From positions 1,302,001-1,366,000 of the forward strand of contig JAFBJZ010000635.1 in the NCBI GenBank assembly GCA_016785225.1: a stretch of 64,000 nt of DNA, read 5' to 3'. Origin of the DNA: Psettodes erumei (Eukaryota > Chordata > Actinopteri > Pleuronectiformes > Psettodidae). The translations under genes and the position numbers were made by a program. The notes beneath the pieces were generated by a model, which was not told where the DNA came from, made no database searches, and saw only the letters and a program-made list of their open reading frames with translations. Positions 26,283 through 37,600 of the stretch are shown piece by piece; within the stretch, counting starts at the first letter, position 1; every line of letters begins with the position of its first letter.

Positions 26283-29200
26283 GTGAGTTTCATTTTAAAC
26301 AATACTGATCATATTGTCTTGTTTGCATGTACATGCCAGTGCTTCGAGTAATAGTAGTTTGAGTACAGTATGTCCAAATTCTCAACATTGGAAAAAAAAA
26401 GAAATATTCAGTTTCTGAAACATGTGCCAGCAGTTCTGCAGTTTTATATGCCACAGAGGAGGATTACACATATGCAATGTGTAGGGGACAGTTTGTGGCT
26501 AAATGTTCCAGCTTCTATTTTGGTGTCTTTAGCATGCTCTTAGTGTGTGTTAGTGGTTGGTGGTGAGCAATGATATGGTGTGTGAGAGCACAGTGTGTTC
26601 CAGCTGCTGAGCGAATAGGAGTTTTACTGTGTGTGTTTTTTTTTCAGCTGCCACGGTCAACCCATGACTACTGGGGAGAGTTTGGAGCCTATGGGCCCTG
26701 CAGCCGCACCTGTGGAACAGGAGTAGCAGTGAGAACCAGGAAATGCATCACTGCGAGGTAGTACATATGTCTTAGGGTGTTTCTCTCGCATTTCATAGTT
26801 ACAACTTTTTTTCCTCTTGCTCTTGTAGAACAGATGGAGGACATAACTGCATTGGATCATCCAAGTCCTTCCGAACCTGTAGTACACATGTAATTATCCT
26901 TAAACTGTATACATATTTGTGAGATGAGATCAACCCACAACCTGCAGTACATCCTAAAAATATACCAGTCCTCCAATGTTTGTGTCATTGAAGGAATGTC
27001 CTGCTGGGTCCACGGACTTCAGGGAGCAGCAGTGCTCCCAGTTTGACAGAACAGACTTTCAGGGCAAACGTCACACTTGGGTGCCTTATTATGGAGGTAT
27101 AAGACCTATTATTCTACTGTTCATCACATTATCTGAATCCTGGTAAAAAAAAAAAAGTGATTATAAATAGAGCTCAGTCGTTTTATTTAACTGCTTTGGA
27201 TTACGCATTACATAAAATTTGTCTATTACACAGCAGTATACAGGAACCCCTTGCACATTTGGTTCTACACTCTGAATGCCATACACACACCATATCTCAA
27301 CATAGGTTTATGATGACTTTATGTTCCAGCAACCAATCCATGTGAACTGAACTGCTTCCCTAGAGGAGAGAACTTCTTCTATCGACACAGACTTGCAGTG
27401 GTTGATGGGACACCATGCTACGTGAGCCGCAATGATATCTGTGTGGACGGTATATGCAGGGTGAGAGCAAAAATGTTTATTCGGCTTTTGAGCTTTTGTT
27501 TATCACACACTAAGACACACGGACCAGGCATGCTGACTTTCAGTACAGCCTTGCTCCACATTCACACTAAAACTGTGAGAAGCGTAAAAAGTTGTGTCAA
27601 AAAGAGTGTCACGAATTACTGATTTGACTTCTGCGCTTTTATGATTCACCAAAATATTTTTTCTCTGCTGATAAATCAGACACAATCATAAATATTTCTG
27701 TTTTTCAGATACTGGTCCATGGGGAGTTTATGGGCTTGGATGATTATACTAATTCTGTACACTCCGCTGCTCCTGTGGCTGTCGCTCCTCACCCAAGGGA
27801 GACACTCACATACATCTACAAAACCGGCGTCTATGGCGAGTGCTCTGCCTCCTGCAACGGAGGCATGCAGTATCGCAGCGTGGAGTGTTGGGCTCAGGAC
27901 CCATTGAATCCCCGCGTAGTAGAGGAGTCTCACTGCATTACCCAGCGCCTCCAGAGACCACAGAGTCAGCAACCTTGCAACATGCATCCATGTGCTGCTG
28001 AGTACAGTGTCTCGAGCTTCAGTGTGGTTTGTAACTTACAGTAGAGAAGTTTCACATTTTGATTATCATATAGATAGGAACATTGTTTTGGGAAACAGAA
28101 TAGGAGGAAGTTGCTAATTGTCTCAGTCTCAGTATGATCATTATGCAGAGGTATCAAGGCAAGCTTTGAATATCTTGCTGCATGTGATGGACAGTGTTCA
28201 GCGACCTGCGGGGAAGGCCAGCAGAAGAGGGAAGTGATCTGTGTTGGACCAGGGGGTGAACACCTGGCTGACAGTGCCTGTAGTGGACTGGTGCGACCTC
28301 CCTCTGTCCAGGCCTGCCGTAGGCCCGCCTGTCACACACACATTACCTGGCATGTGACTGACTATGGTCTGGTAAGTGAAGGGGGGGAGTACTTTTTACT
28401 GCGAAATTAAACATTCAAATATCTTCTTATCTCTATGTTATTACTCTGCCTCTCTTCTCTTTGTGTTTGCAGTGCACTAAAAGCTGTGGTGGTGGTGTGA
28501 GGGAGAGGAGGGTCAGCTGTTTGGATACAGATTTGAACCCCTACCCTGAGGCCCAGTGTGGATTGGACAGTAGACCTATCTCTGTGGAGCCCTGCAACTT
28601 ACAGCCATGCCCTGGAGCACAAAGTAAACCAAACCTGAACCACTTTCACACTCTTTTGGTTTGATTATTTATGTTTGTTTGTACTTTCTCTTCAGTGGTC
28701 CCGAGTGTACAGGATCCAAGGGCACATGAAACTGTCATTAGAGGATTTGTACCCCATGTTCCAGGAGAACCTTCAGGTATGTAGAACATGTGGAGGATGT
28801 TATTCTCTTTCTTTACATGTTTGAACATGCAGTTACTTTGAGCTTAGTTACCAACAAACCAGATTACTTCTGAGCCCTTACAGTGTTGTTAATGTACCTG
28901 TCTAGGCAATGATTGCACTGCATCCTCATTTATTTCATGTACCATTATCACAAACATAAATCCCAAATTGTTTCTATATGACCTTACCACTAAAGGCTGT
29001 ATTTAGACTCTAAATAAATGATCCAGCCAAACTGAACTGCTACCAATTAAAATCCCACAAACCAAAAGGCTAAATATATATTTTGTGCATGGCTTGTACA
29101 GTAGCAGTATGTTTGACCATGTCTGTGTCTGTGTTTACTTGCTTTAGCTTCAACACCACAGACAAACAGCGCCCACGATCCCTCCTCCCCTGTGGTTGGA

Positions 29201-30356
29201 CCTCTCTGTGCACAGTCAATTCATGGCTGCTGTCCAGATGGCCATACATCTGCCACTGGTCCCAGGAATGGGGGCTGCCTCCAAGATGACTGCGTTCGCA
29301 CCAGGTAATATTTCTCTCTGGATCCCATCCTTGCAGCCAACAGAGGACAATAATTAAATGAATGAATGGCTAACTGAGTCAATATAAAACAATATATTTT
29401 CTTTAGGTATGGCTGTTGCTTGGATGGGGTAACTGCAGCCCAAGGATTCGGAAGGTTTGGATGTCCTGAGTTCCAGGCAGCTGTGGTAGGAGTCACATCT
29501 GTTCCTCATCTTGTTTCAGTAAACTTATAATGCTGTTAAATAAGGCAGACATATAAGAGGGGTACTCCACTGATTTTATAAATCAAAGTCAGTTTTTGCC
29601 AGTATTTTCATTTTGATAGTCATTGTTTGTTTGTTGTTTGTTATTTGTTTCTCACAGGTTCTCCAAATGGAGCACTGCAATAAATCACTGGAATCGCCCT
29701 TTAATTTCAAATTACTTCTAGAATAGAATTAAGCATCTAAATCTACTCTTTACCCGTTAATAAATCTACCAGCTACACTATCCTGTAAAATGTACTTACG
29801 TTCCCTTTTCCTTGCTCAGGAACGCCCACCACCCCCTGTCACACCATCCACTAGTAATGTGTGCTCCCTGCCTCGTGATGAAGGACCCTGTGATACTTGG
29901 ATGGTCCGGTTCTTCTATGACTTGACGGCTGGTAAATGTACTGAGTTCTGGTATGGAAGCTGTCAGGGCAATGCCAATAACTTTGTGTCCCTGGAGGCCT
30001 GCCAGAGAGAGTGTATGGCTGTGGTAAGGGAGCCCCCACCTGCACCTCACAGATGGACCCCAAGTACAGGGTCATCCAGGGGTGCTCTGAGGGTGAGGGC
30101 ATAACCATGCACACTGCTAATACCTCCAGTACATTTGATAACTAGGGCTCCCTCTCTATGAACCATATTTGTACACACATAGTATATATTTACATTAATG
30201 AAAAAATCACACAAACATGTATTGTAAAACTTATCACGTCCTACATTTTAAAAATAAAGTTTACCTAGATAGCCTCATTATGATGTTATACTGGCATTTT
30301 GTTTGTGACACTCACTATATTCATTTGTGTTTATTTTCCTTATTGTGCAGGAGTAA
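26226..30356 (+). CDS. papln: papilin-like secreted matrix protein, compact form (551 aa, 13 coding exons)
   Basis: Papilins are secreted extracellular-matrix glycoproteins with TSP1 repeats, an ADAMTS-like cysteine-rich region and Kunitz domains. I joined exons 26226-26282, 26648-26757, 26829-26889, 26994-27096, 27330-27460, 27709-28001, 28149-28371, 28473-28623, 28696-28776, 29148-29304, 29407-29485, 29820-30023 and 30351-30356. All phases match, giving 1,656 nt. Order: signal peptide 1-19; TSP1 about 28-78; ADAMTS cysteine-rich half 79-154; linker 155-188; TSP1 at about 189-250, 257-312 and 319-372; papilin-type Cys-Cys motifs (GCCPDGHTSATGP, YGCCLDGV) at about 420-480; Kunitz 497-547; stop right after. 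The matching TSP1 order and the Cys-Cys motifs identify papilin rather than an ADAMTS or ADAMTSL. Unlike full papilins (over 1,200 aa in mammals) it lacks the spacer, the TSP1 after it, the Ig domains and PLAC. Intron 5 (248 bases) is too short to hide a spacer. The symbol is for the family; which fish paralogue is unclear. Confidence 0.9.
29820..30023 (+). other. papln: papilin Kunitz domain exon
   Basis: Residues 497-547 show six cysteines with spacings 8, 15, 7, 12 and 3, exactly the Kunitz/BPTI pattern, plus the conserved FFYD, FWYGSC and NANNF elements. The P1 position after the second cysteine (GPCDTW) is aspartate, D507, where trypsin-type inhibitors carry Lys or Arg. A trypsin-like inhibitor role is therefore unlikely; a structural role is more plausible. 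The exon ends at GTG|GTAAGG in phase 0. Confidence 0.9.
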
Positions 30357-30400
30357 AGTAAAATTATATAATTGTGATCAGTTAAATCATCAATCTACTT

Positions 30401-30406
30401 AATAAA
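30401..30406 (+). terminator. poly(A) signal AATAAA, papilin
   Basis: AATAAA lies 44 bases after the GAG TAA that forms the whole coding part of the last papilin exon (acceptor TTGTGCAG ending 30,350). It supports that the transcript really ends here. A second AATAAATAAA stands at 30,541. Confidence 0.75.
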
Positions 30407-30424
30407 TTTTCAATTATCGGGTAA

Positions 30425-30877
30425 CCTTGAAAAAAGGCTATGGTTTATCTGTGTCTCCATCTTTACCTGCAATGTTTACAAAATTTCATTTAAATTTGCC
30501 ACCTCCCTTTAAAAAAAATTAAACTGTTGGCCAAATTTGCAATAAATAAAATAATCTGACAAATACCATGCATTTATGGTTGATTTTATAAGTGCTATAG
30601 TTGAATAGAGTTTTTAGTTAATTGTATACTGGGAGATTCTCCTTGTCCAGTTATTGTCAAATAACTATTTAACTTCATACCAGACGTGTATTTTGAAACA
30701 AAAACTTTATTTTGAAGGGGTTCCACTTTACAACCGGAAAAAGACCTATGTCATTTCCCCTGGATATTTTTGCTCAAATAGCTACATCGCACGGGTGGTT
30801 GAATAGCAATAATCTACGATTTATTTTTGCACTTTTGGGTACCAAATAAGTAGAAATTGTCTTTGGTCAGCACAAAC
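30425..30877 (+). promoter_or_regulatory. erh: erh promoter and 5' UTR region
   Basis: This gap holds the papilin 3' flank and the erh promoter. An ETS-type CCGGAA motif at 30,734-30,739 and no clear TATA box fit a housekeeping promoter. The erh start codon is the last codon of the first exon, so the transcription start must lie within this stretch. Assigned by position and motif only. Confidence 0.5.
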
Positions 30878-32223
30878 ATGGTAAGCTTGTTTTGTTCATT
30901 GTTTAAAGAAGGAAAAACCCCGAGTATTAGCCAAATTAGCTCCTGTTAATCCATCACAGTTAAGCTAACAAGGCTAACGTTTAGTACGCTTGTCAAACAT
31001 GCATCTTATCCCATTTATTCTGCTGGTATCAACCCTAGTCTTTATTATCTCATCTCTGCTTTTTAAGCCTAAATACGGGTGAAGTATGTGCGGTATTTCT
31101 TGAAAGATTAGGTGCTATATTAACGATGCAGTGATCTGTTGCTAAATGTTAGCGTTCACCACCTGGTTGAAAAACTGTGGGGAGAATGTTAGAATGTTGT
31201 AAAACATCGCATCGACTGCATAATTAAGCTATTTGATGGGATAAACAAACGTGCATTATTGTGTGCATTAAAAACAATTAATCATTTTCACAGTCGCACA
31301 CAATTTTGCTTGTCCAACCGACCAAGAGACCTGAGGGCCGCACTTACGCTGATTATGAGTCAGTGAATGAATGCATGGAAGGTGAGTCTGCAGCAGTTAT
31401 TAAAATACGATTTCATTTAGATGCACAGTGTTGTTTTGTCATTACATTAGGCGTAATGAGCACAGGCTAAACCCGTATCCCGTTATCAACATATTTGTAT
31501 TCAACAATATTCCACTTCAGCTGTAAACATAGTTATGGTTTTAAGCATGGGGAGTAAAGTGTTCTGTCATTACTGAGGTTAAGCCCTTCCAGTATTCATA
31601 TGTCAAATAAAAAAGGCGTCTGCAGTTTGGTATGTGTTATTATACATTTGAATACTAACTGTGTTACTTTGGTTGGTAAGTATACCTGCAAAGGCACACA
31701 CACACTTTTACAACTCATTTAATTGTCAACAATTGTCGATTTGAATTGTATAATTAAATGTCCTTGACTTGACGTGTCTTGTTACATGCTTGTGAAAGCT
31801 GCATCATACCCTAAATGACATTTTATTGTGTGTTTTAGCTACTTTCTTTTGATGCACGCTGTTGAAATGTTTTTGTTCTCTCACCACTCTTCCAGGTGTT
31901 TGCAAAATGTATGAAGAGCATCTGAAGAGGATGAATCCAAACAGTCCCTCTATCACTTATGACATTAGTCAGTTGTTTGACTTTATTGATGACTTGGCTG
32001 ATCTTAGCTGTCTTGTGTAAGTATAATCTGACTGGTGAACCATTTATTTGAATGAAAACCATCCTTGCATTGCATGTGTTGATCACTTGCAGTAAAAGTA
32101 TGATTTTAATTCTTAAACAGGTACAGAGCTGACACCCAGACATACCAACCATACAACAAAGACTGGATCAAGGAGAAGATATACGTTCTGCTGCGGCGTC
32201 AGGCTCAGCAGGCAGCAAAGTAA
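30878..32223 (+). CDS. erh: enhancer of rudimentary homolog, ERH (104 aa, 4 exons)
   Basis: ERH is a small, extremely conserved homodimeric nuclear protein that binds partners in pre-mRNA splicing, microRNA processing (DGCR8) and transcription elongation. Exons 30878-30880, 31294-31381, 31896-32016 and 32121-32223 join with matching phases to 315 nt, giving exactly the family length of 104 residues. The product starts MSHTILLVQPTKRPEGRTYA and ends LLRRQAQQAAK. The casein kinase 2 sites known in the family, Thr18 and Ser24, are present. The first coding exon carries only the ATG, with the donor (GTAAGC) directly after it. All exon borders are GT-AG. It lies downstream of papilin and upstream of ppp4r3a on the same strand. 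No damage is seen; this is a functional copy. Confidence 0.98.
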
Positions 32224-32507
32224 AGGCATCAGTGACAGGTTGTCCTGCTACACACACCTGGAAGGAGTTTACACTGCACTACATTTCCACAGCATCTTAT
32301 AGATCTGTGCATATGGACATCACTGTCAGTTTGATGAGGGGTGGGTTTTCACATTATATTATACATTGATTAAGATCAGGCTTGGGTAAATTTAATTGGG
32401 GTAAAGTTAGATCATTTGGGCTTTATATTGAAATTGAGCTATGCTCAGCAGTGTACGTACAGTATGTTTCTTACATCAGGAGGATAGAAGGGCTTAATGG
32501 CTTCAAG

Positions 32508-32960
32508 CAGGGGTGGGCGATCTGACGATTTTTTATCACGTTCAGCCTTGAAGATGTCCATGATCTATATTTCAAGGGAACCTAAGAGATCATGACATTT
32601 TATGACATTTACATTTGGGCTTTCCAAGGATCCATGCCACATTCAGAATGATTGCTGGTGCAACCCCACTCATCGATATTTATCATGATCCCAAAACATA
32701 AACCATTATCAATGACTGAGTTATTAGAGCAGGCCAAATAAAACAATAAAAGCAGCAAACGACGAAGGAGGTGGCCGAAGCTGTCACATTCTATTGTTCC
32801 ATTGAAAGCTGTGGACAAGCTGGGATGTTTTTATGTGTCTGAATGTTCTCCACAGTACATTTTCAATTGTGAAAAAAGATCACAATTCAATCATGGATGG
32901 TAATTGAATGTTGAAAAGATAGTGATATGATTTTTAGGGAAGATCGCCCACTCCTATCTG
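32508..32960. mobile_element. short non-autonomous DNA transposon (MITE, hAT-like) remnant
   Basis: The left end CAGGGGTGGGCGATCT (32,508-32,523) and the reverse complement of the right end (CAGATAGGAGTGGGCGATCT, from 32,960 down) are imperfect terminal inverted repeats. They share the GTGGGCGATCT core and differ by a 4-base insertion and one change. The inside holds no reading frame. This end sequence is common in fish non-autonomous hAT-type elements as I know them. No intact 8-base target duplication was found, so the family is uncertain. It sits inside the probable erh 3' UTR. Confidence 0.5.
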
Positions 32961-33347
32961 CAATGACTAATGTATTGGAGAGGGATCCCTGCATGGAGAA
33001 TTGCTCCACAGGCTGGACAAAAAAATACTTTTAGTTGTCAAATTTTTAGATGTGTTCTTTCTGTTCCCATAAACTTAGTGACATTTTTTATACCTTTTAC
33101 TGGGCAGTTGAATTTGAACATGTGGATTTTGAATGCAGGTCATTTATTTTTGAAACGAGTAAATGGCTGCAGACCGACTCATCCATTAATTTAACTGATC
33201 CCAGAAGATTTCTTTTCCATATTTTGTCTGTTATTGTTACCATTGCCTACTATCAAAAATGCAAAGTGCAGTTATTGTAAACCTTTTTGTTTTGCATAGC
33301 ATCTGAGATCAGCCATCCCTGTTGTTGTTTTGTTTTGATTTAAGTAC

Positions 33348-33353
33348 AATAAA
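33348..33353 (+). terminator. erh: candidate distal poly(A) signal AATAAA of erh
   Basis: AATAAA in an AT-rich setting followed by T- and GT-rich bases, 1.1 kb after the erh stop and before the ppp4r3a promoter region. Confidence 0.5.
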
Positions 33354-33529
33354 CAGTTGTTTTCTGACTGTTCTCCCCTCTTGAATATACAACCTTTTGG
33401 TATAAAGAGACATACATTGTCTTGTAAATGCAGTCTTAAGATGAAAATAGCTAGTCTGAATGGATCAACATTTGGATGAACACACGTGTCAGTTTTTTTG
33501 GAATACCGGTTGAATAAGACATAGATGAC

Positions 33530-34688
33530 GTTTGGTTGGTACGTTTTCAATAATTATCAGGCAGGATGTTGCAGGATCCCCCCGAAACGAACCATTTGTG
33601 CTCCTAAGAATTAGAAATCGAGCTTCTGTCCTATTATGTTACTGTCTCTTTAAATGTGGCGGGATGCCCTGTTGTTGCTGTGCTGGAAACCCCGTACTGA
33701 CTCTGAAGGGACCCAAGATGGCTGAATACTCACGGGGGGGCTAGTTAGCAGTTATCCGAGCAAGACGTCCGGAATGAATGGCAAATAGCACTATAATGTG
33801 AAGCGTAACGTCGAAGTAATTGCACGACTACAGTTTGTTCGTTTGCATAATTTTTGGGATGCACGAATACCAGTATGGAGAGAGTGGTCTCTCCGCGGCC
33901 CCGAGCCAGAACATGGCGGAACACTTCGGGCAGAAATAGCGGCTAACACTAGCTAGCTGGCGTATTATTCAGACACAACTAGAGTCATTGTTCATGGTTA
34001 AGCACTGTCTGCGGTCCACGGGTGTTAGATAATGTTATCGGTGAACAGTTCTGGTTATTTGCTTCAAAATGCTTAACATTGAATATATGGAGCGCAGGAA
34101 GTTAGCCACACAAGCTAACTAGTTAACTCGTTAGGTTGCTTGCTAACGTAACAGGCTAACGTAGCCCGCAAGCGTACAGACTGTACTAATAAGCAGGTAG
34201 GGTGTTCTGTGAGCAAGTGATCGCAGCAGTGGGACGTATCCTTAATATTTCCCACTCAGCTGTATGTGAGGAGTCTGTAATGTCTGTCAGCCCTTGTTTT
34301 GTCGAGTAACTCTTGCTATCGCCAATGCCCTCCGCACTGTAAATTAGTCCGTCGTTAGCTTGCTACAATGGTCTGTAAGCTGATTTTGTGTGGCGCGTTG
34401 CTTGTAAGCTGGGCCAGTTAAGTTTTGGGACAGCCCATCAAAATAATCAGATATTGCAGTTGTAACTGTGGAATCGATTGGTCACTCGTTCAGGTGTTCC
34501 ACTTTTAAGGTGCTTCAAAGAAGTGCTCGTCTGGCTGATCCTTGACATAAGTAAAGTCATTAACTGATCGTAAAGGTGAAGAGGTGTAAAAAGTGAACTG
34601 AAGTCGCGGCGTTACTAGGTGAAGCAGACACCCTGTAAAAGCCAAGAAGGTCCGGGAGGGGGGAAACCGGTTACCACTACCTGCCACG
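33530..34688 (+). promoter_or_regulatory. ppp4r3a: ppp4r3a promoter and 5' UTR
   Basis: A CpG-richer stretch than the surroundings, with two YY1-type motifs (AAGATGGC at 33,715-33,722 and ACATGGCGG at 33,911-33,919) and an ETS-type CCGGAA at 33,769-33,774. No TATA box is obvious. This combination is typical of housekeeping genes. The first YY1-like motif also forms a tiny upstream ORF starting ATGGCTGAATAC that ends after eight codons. The exact transcription start cannot be read from sequence. Confidence 0.6.
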
Positions 34689-37600
34689 ATGACGGACACT
34701 CGTCGGCGAGTCAAAGTCTATACCCTCAATGAGGACAGACAGTGGGATGATCGCGGGACCGGACATGTTTCCTCGGCCTATGTGGAGCGATTGAAAGGCA
34801 CGTCTCTCCTGGTGCGAGCAGAGACTGATGGTAAGTTCCCAAACCAAGACCAGAGGAATGGCATATGCCAATTACGAGATTATTTGTAGTGTACTGGTCA
34901 ACGTTGTAGTTGCTTTAATGGTTATTATAATTCCCCAATACCATCCACTTGTATTTATTTTACTCAGTTGAATCAGCTGGGACCAATTCACAAAACCCTC
35001 ATTTGTATGCGGTGAGTACCCTAACCTAGACTGCTCATTTAAGTCACAACACCAATGGGCTACCTTTTGCTTTTTACCTGACAGGTTCCCTACTGCTGGA
35101 GTCCAAAATCAACCCAAACACAGCCTACCAGAAACAACAGGTCAGTACAAAATTATTGTGCAGCATAATCATATAGATACAGGTATTTGCATTGTCTGTG
35201 TCCTGATTGTAAATTGCTATTGTTTTTCTTTTGAAAAGGATACATTGATAGTTTGGTCAGAGGCTGAAAATTATGATCTGGCACTTAGCTTCCAAGAGAA
35301 GGCTGGCTGTGATGAAATCTGGGAGAAAATATGCCAGGTAACTGCGCTTCTCTGTGTGGGTGTGTGTTTGTCTGCTCCATTTCACATTAAATGTGTTTGG
35401 GTTTTTCTGTTGATAGTCTCTGTAGTTACACCCTCTTTCACTCATGTTTGTCTCATTGTTAAGGTGCAAGGGAAGGACCCATCAGTGGACATAACCCAGG
35501 ATGTGGTGGACGAGTCTGAAGAGGAGCGCTTTGATGACATGTCGTCGCCAGGTCTGGAGTTGCCACCCTGTGAACTTAACCGCTTGGAGGACCTGGCTGA
35601 GCTGGTGGCCTCCTCACTTCCATCTCCACTGCGTCGCGAGAAGCTGGCGCTGGCAGTGGAGAATGAGGGCTACATTCGCAAGCTCTTGGAACTGTTCCGC
35701 GTGTGTGAGGATTTGGAGAACCGAGAGGGACTGCACCACCTGTATGAAATCATTAAAGGCATCTTCCTGCTCAATCGTACTGCGCTCTTTGAGGTTATGT
35801 TCTCTGACGAGTGCATCATGGACGTCATTGGGTGTCTGGAGTTTGACCCAGCTCTCCCACAGCCACGGCGGCATCGGGAGTTTCTCACTAAGACAGCCCG
35901 CTTTAAGGAGGTGATCCCGATCTCCGATCCTGAACTCCGTCAGAAAATACACCAGACGTATCGGGTGCAGTACATTCAGGACATGGTGCTGCCCACGCCC
36001 TCTGTTTTTGAGGAAAACATGCTGTCCACCCTGCACTCCTTCATCTTCTTCAACAAGGTGGAGATTGTGGGCATGCTACAGGTGAGCTAGGCAGACATTA
36101 AATTTGTTGCCAGTGAAAGGTATTTCTTAATATTTGTTTAATGATATCTTTGTATGCACCATGCTTTCACTTTTACATTTTACTCCATGGTAAAGCAAGT
36201 AATACAAATGTATATTAGGTTGACACCAATATACTACAAAAAGAAAACTCTGTCAGAACATCGAACTACATATATAAGAGAATATTTCTGAAAACAGTGT
36301 TTATGCAGCGAGAACTGGAAATTACAGTAATTGTAGGATTGTACAAAGGTTTTATTTTTGGCTGATTGTGCTTTACCCAGTCTGAGTTTGTCTGCTAGTC
36401 TTTTATGGCCATGTGACCTTTGTGTTTTTGTACTGTGTCAACTCAGCAGTGTTTATGTATGGCTGTCTCCATAGAGATGGAGAAGTGTTGTGTAAATCAG
36501 TTATGCTGCGCTAGAGGAAAACTGAAACTGGCACACTGTTGACTCTGGTACAGTGTGCAATGTGAAGTTGTGAAGTCAAACACCACTGATACAAATCTTT
36601 TCTTCCTTGCCTACCAAGGGACAGTTTTGTTGAGCCAAAATCAACAAACCAAGTGATTTAGTCATTTAAATTAGAACCTTATATACTGGCAACCTGAGCA
36701 GATTGAACTTGGTTTTTAGTGTGAAGTATCTCATGTAAATAATCTGTCACACTTTCTATATACAGCAGTTTTTCTTAATGTAAACCACAATAGTTGAAAA
36801 TAACAGTAAATAAAATGTATTTTCTATTTCTGGTTGTGAATTGAATGTTAAGAGGTGTTTATAATGGCACATCATGTCACATCATAATTGTATGCTCTCA
36901 AATCAGTCGTTGGTAAATATGGTGGGTGCTGTTTTTGATTCCTGGTTATCTGTATCAGTTCTACTTTGCTAGAATAGATTTGGTCGAGTGCACAATTGGC
37001 CATAGTACACTGACTGTCAGGGTGGTTGTTGTTGTTGTTTTTTTTTTTTAAAATAAATCCTGATTTGTTGGCCCTCTATGTGATACTCATCCCTTCTCAT
37101 CTCCCCTTCCCTTTCGATGTCAGGACGATGAGAAGTTCCTGACAGACCTCTTTGCACAGCTAACAGATGAGGCTACTGATGACGACAAAAGACACGAACT
37201 GGTATGCCAGACCTTCATCGCAGATTATTTGTCAAAGTGCTGTAGTTTTTCTCCTTGTCCATTGTGTCATGAAACCACGTTTGTTTCTATTTTATAGGTG
37301 AACTTCCTAAAGGAATTCTGTGCATTCTCACAAACGTTACAACCTCAAAACAGAGACGCCTTCTTCAAGACATTGTCAAACATGGGCATTTTACCTGCAC
37401 TAGAGGTCATACTGGTGAGTGCAGCAACCTTAACATTGGTATTAAGTTTGTTGGGCGAGTGCTCAGACATATTGTACAAGGAATTTGGCTCTCGGTGATG
37501 GTGTCAGCTTTGAGAGCGGGGCAACTGTTGTTTTGCATTAGAATCATGGAATGTGCCTTGATAAATTGAAGGCTGAAGTTTAGTGACATACTCATGACTG

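Larger units (their letters stand above)
32224..33370 (+). other. erh: erh 3' UTR region
   Basis: No other gene is seen here. No AATAAA or ATTAAA was found between the stop and about 32,500. The first AATAAA motifs lie at 32,737-32,750 inside a transposon-like insert, and the next at 33,348-33,353, after which T-rich sequence follows. The mature 3' UTR is thus either about 0.5 kb, ending in the insert, or about 1.1 kb. Confidence 0.5.

Noticed and set aside
35158..36090. Single 310-codon ORF as an independent gene
   Set aside because: It is ppp4r3a exons 3 and 4 plus intron sequence read through; the intron parts (35,341-35,463) have GT-AG borders and no similarity to the family.
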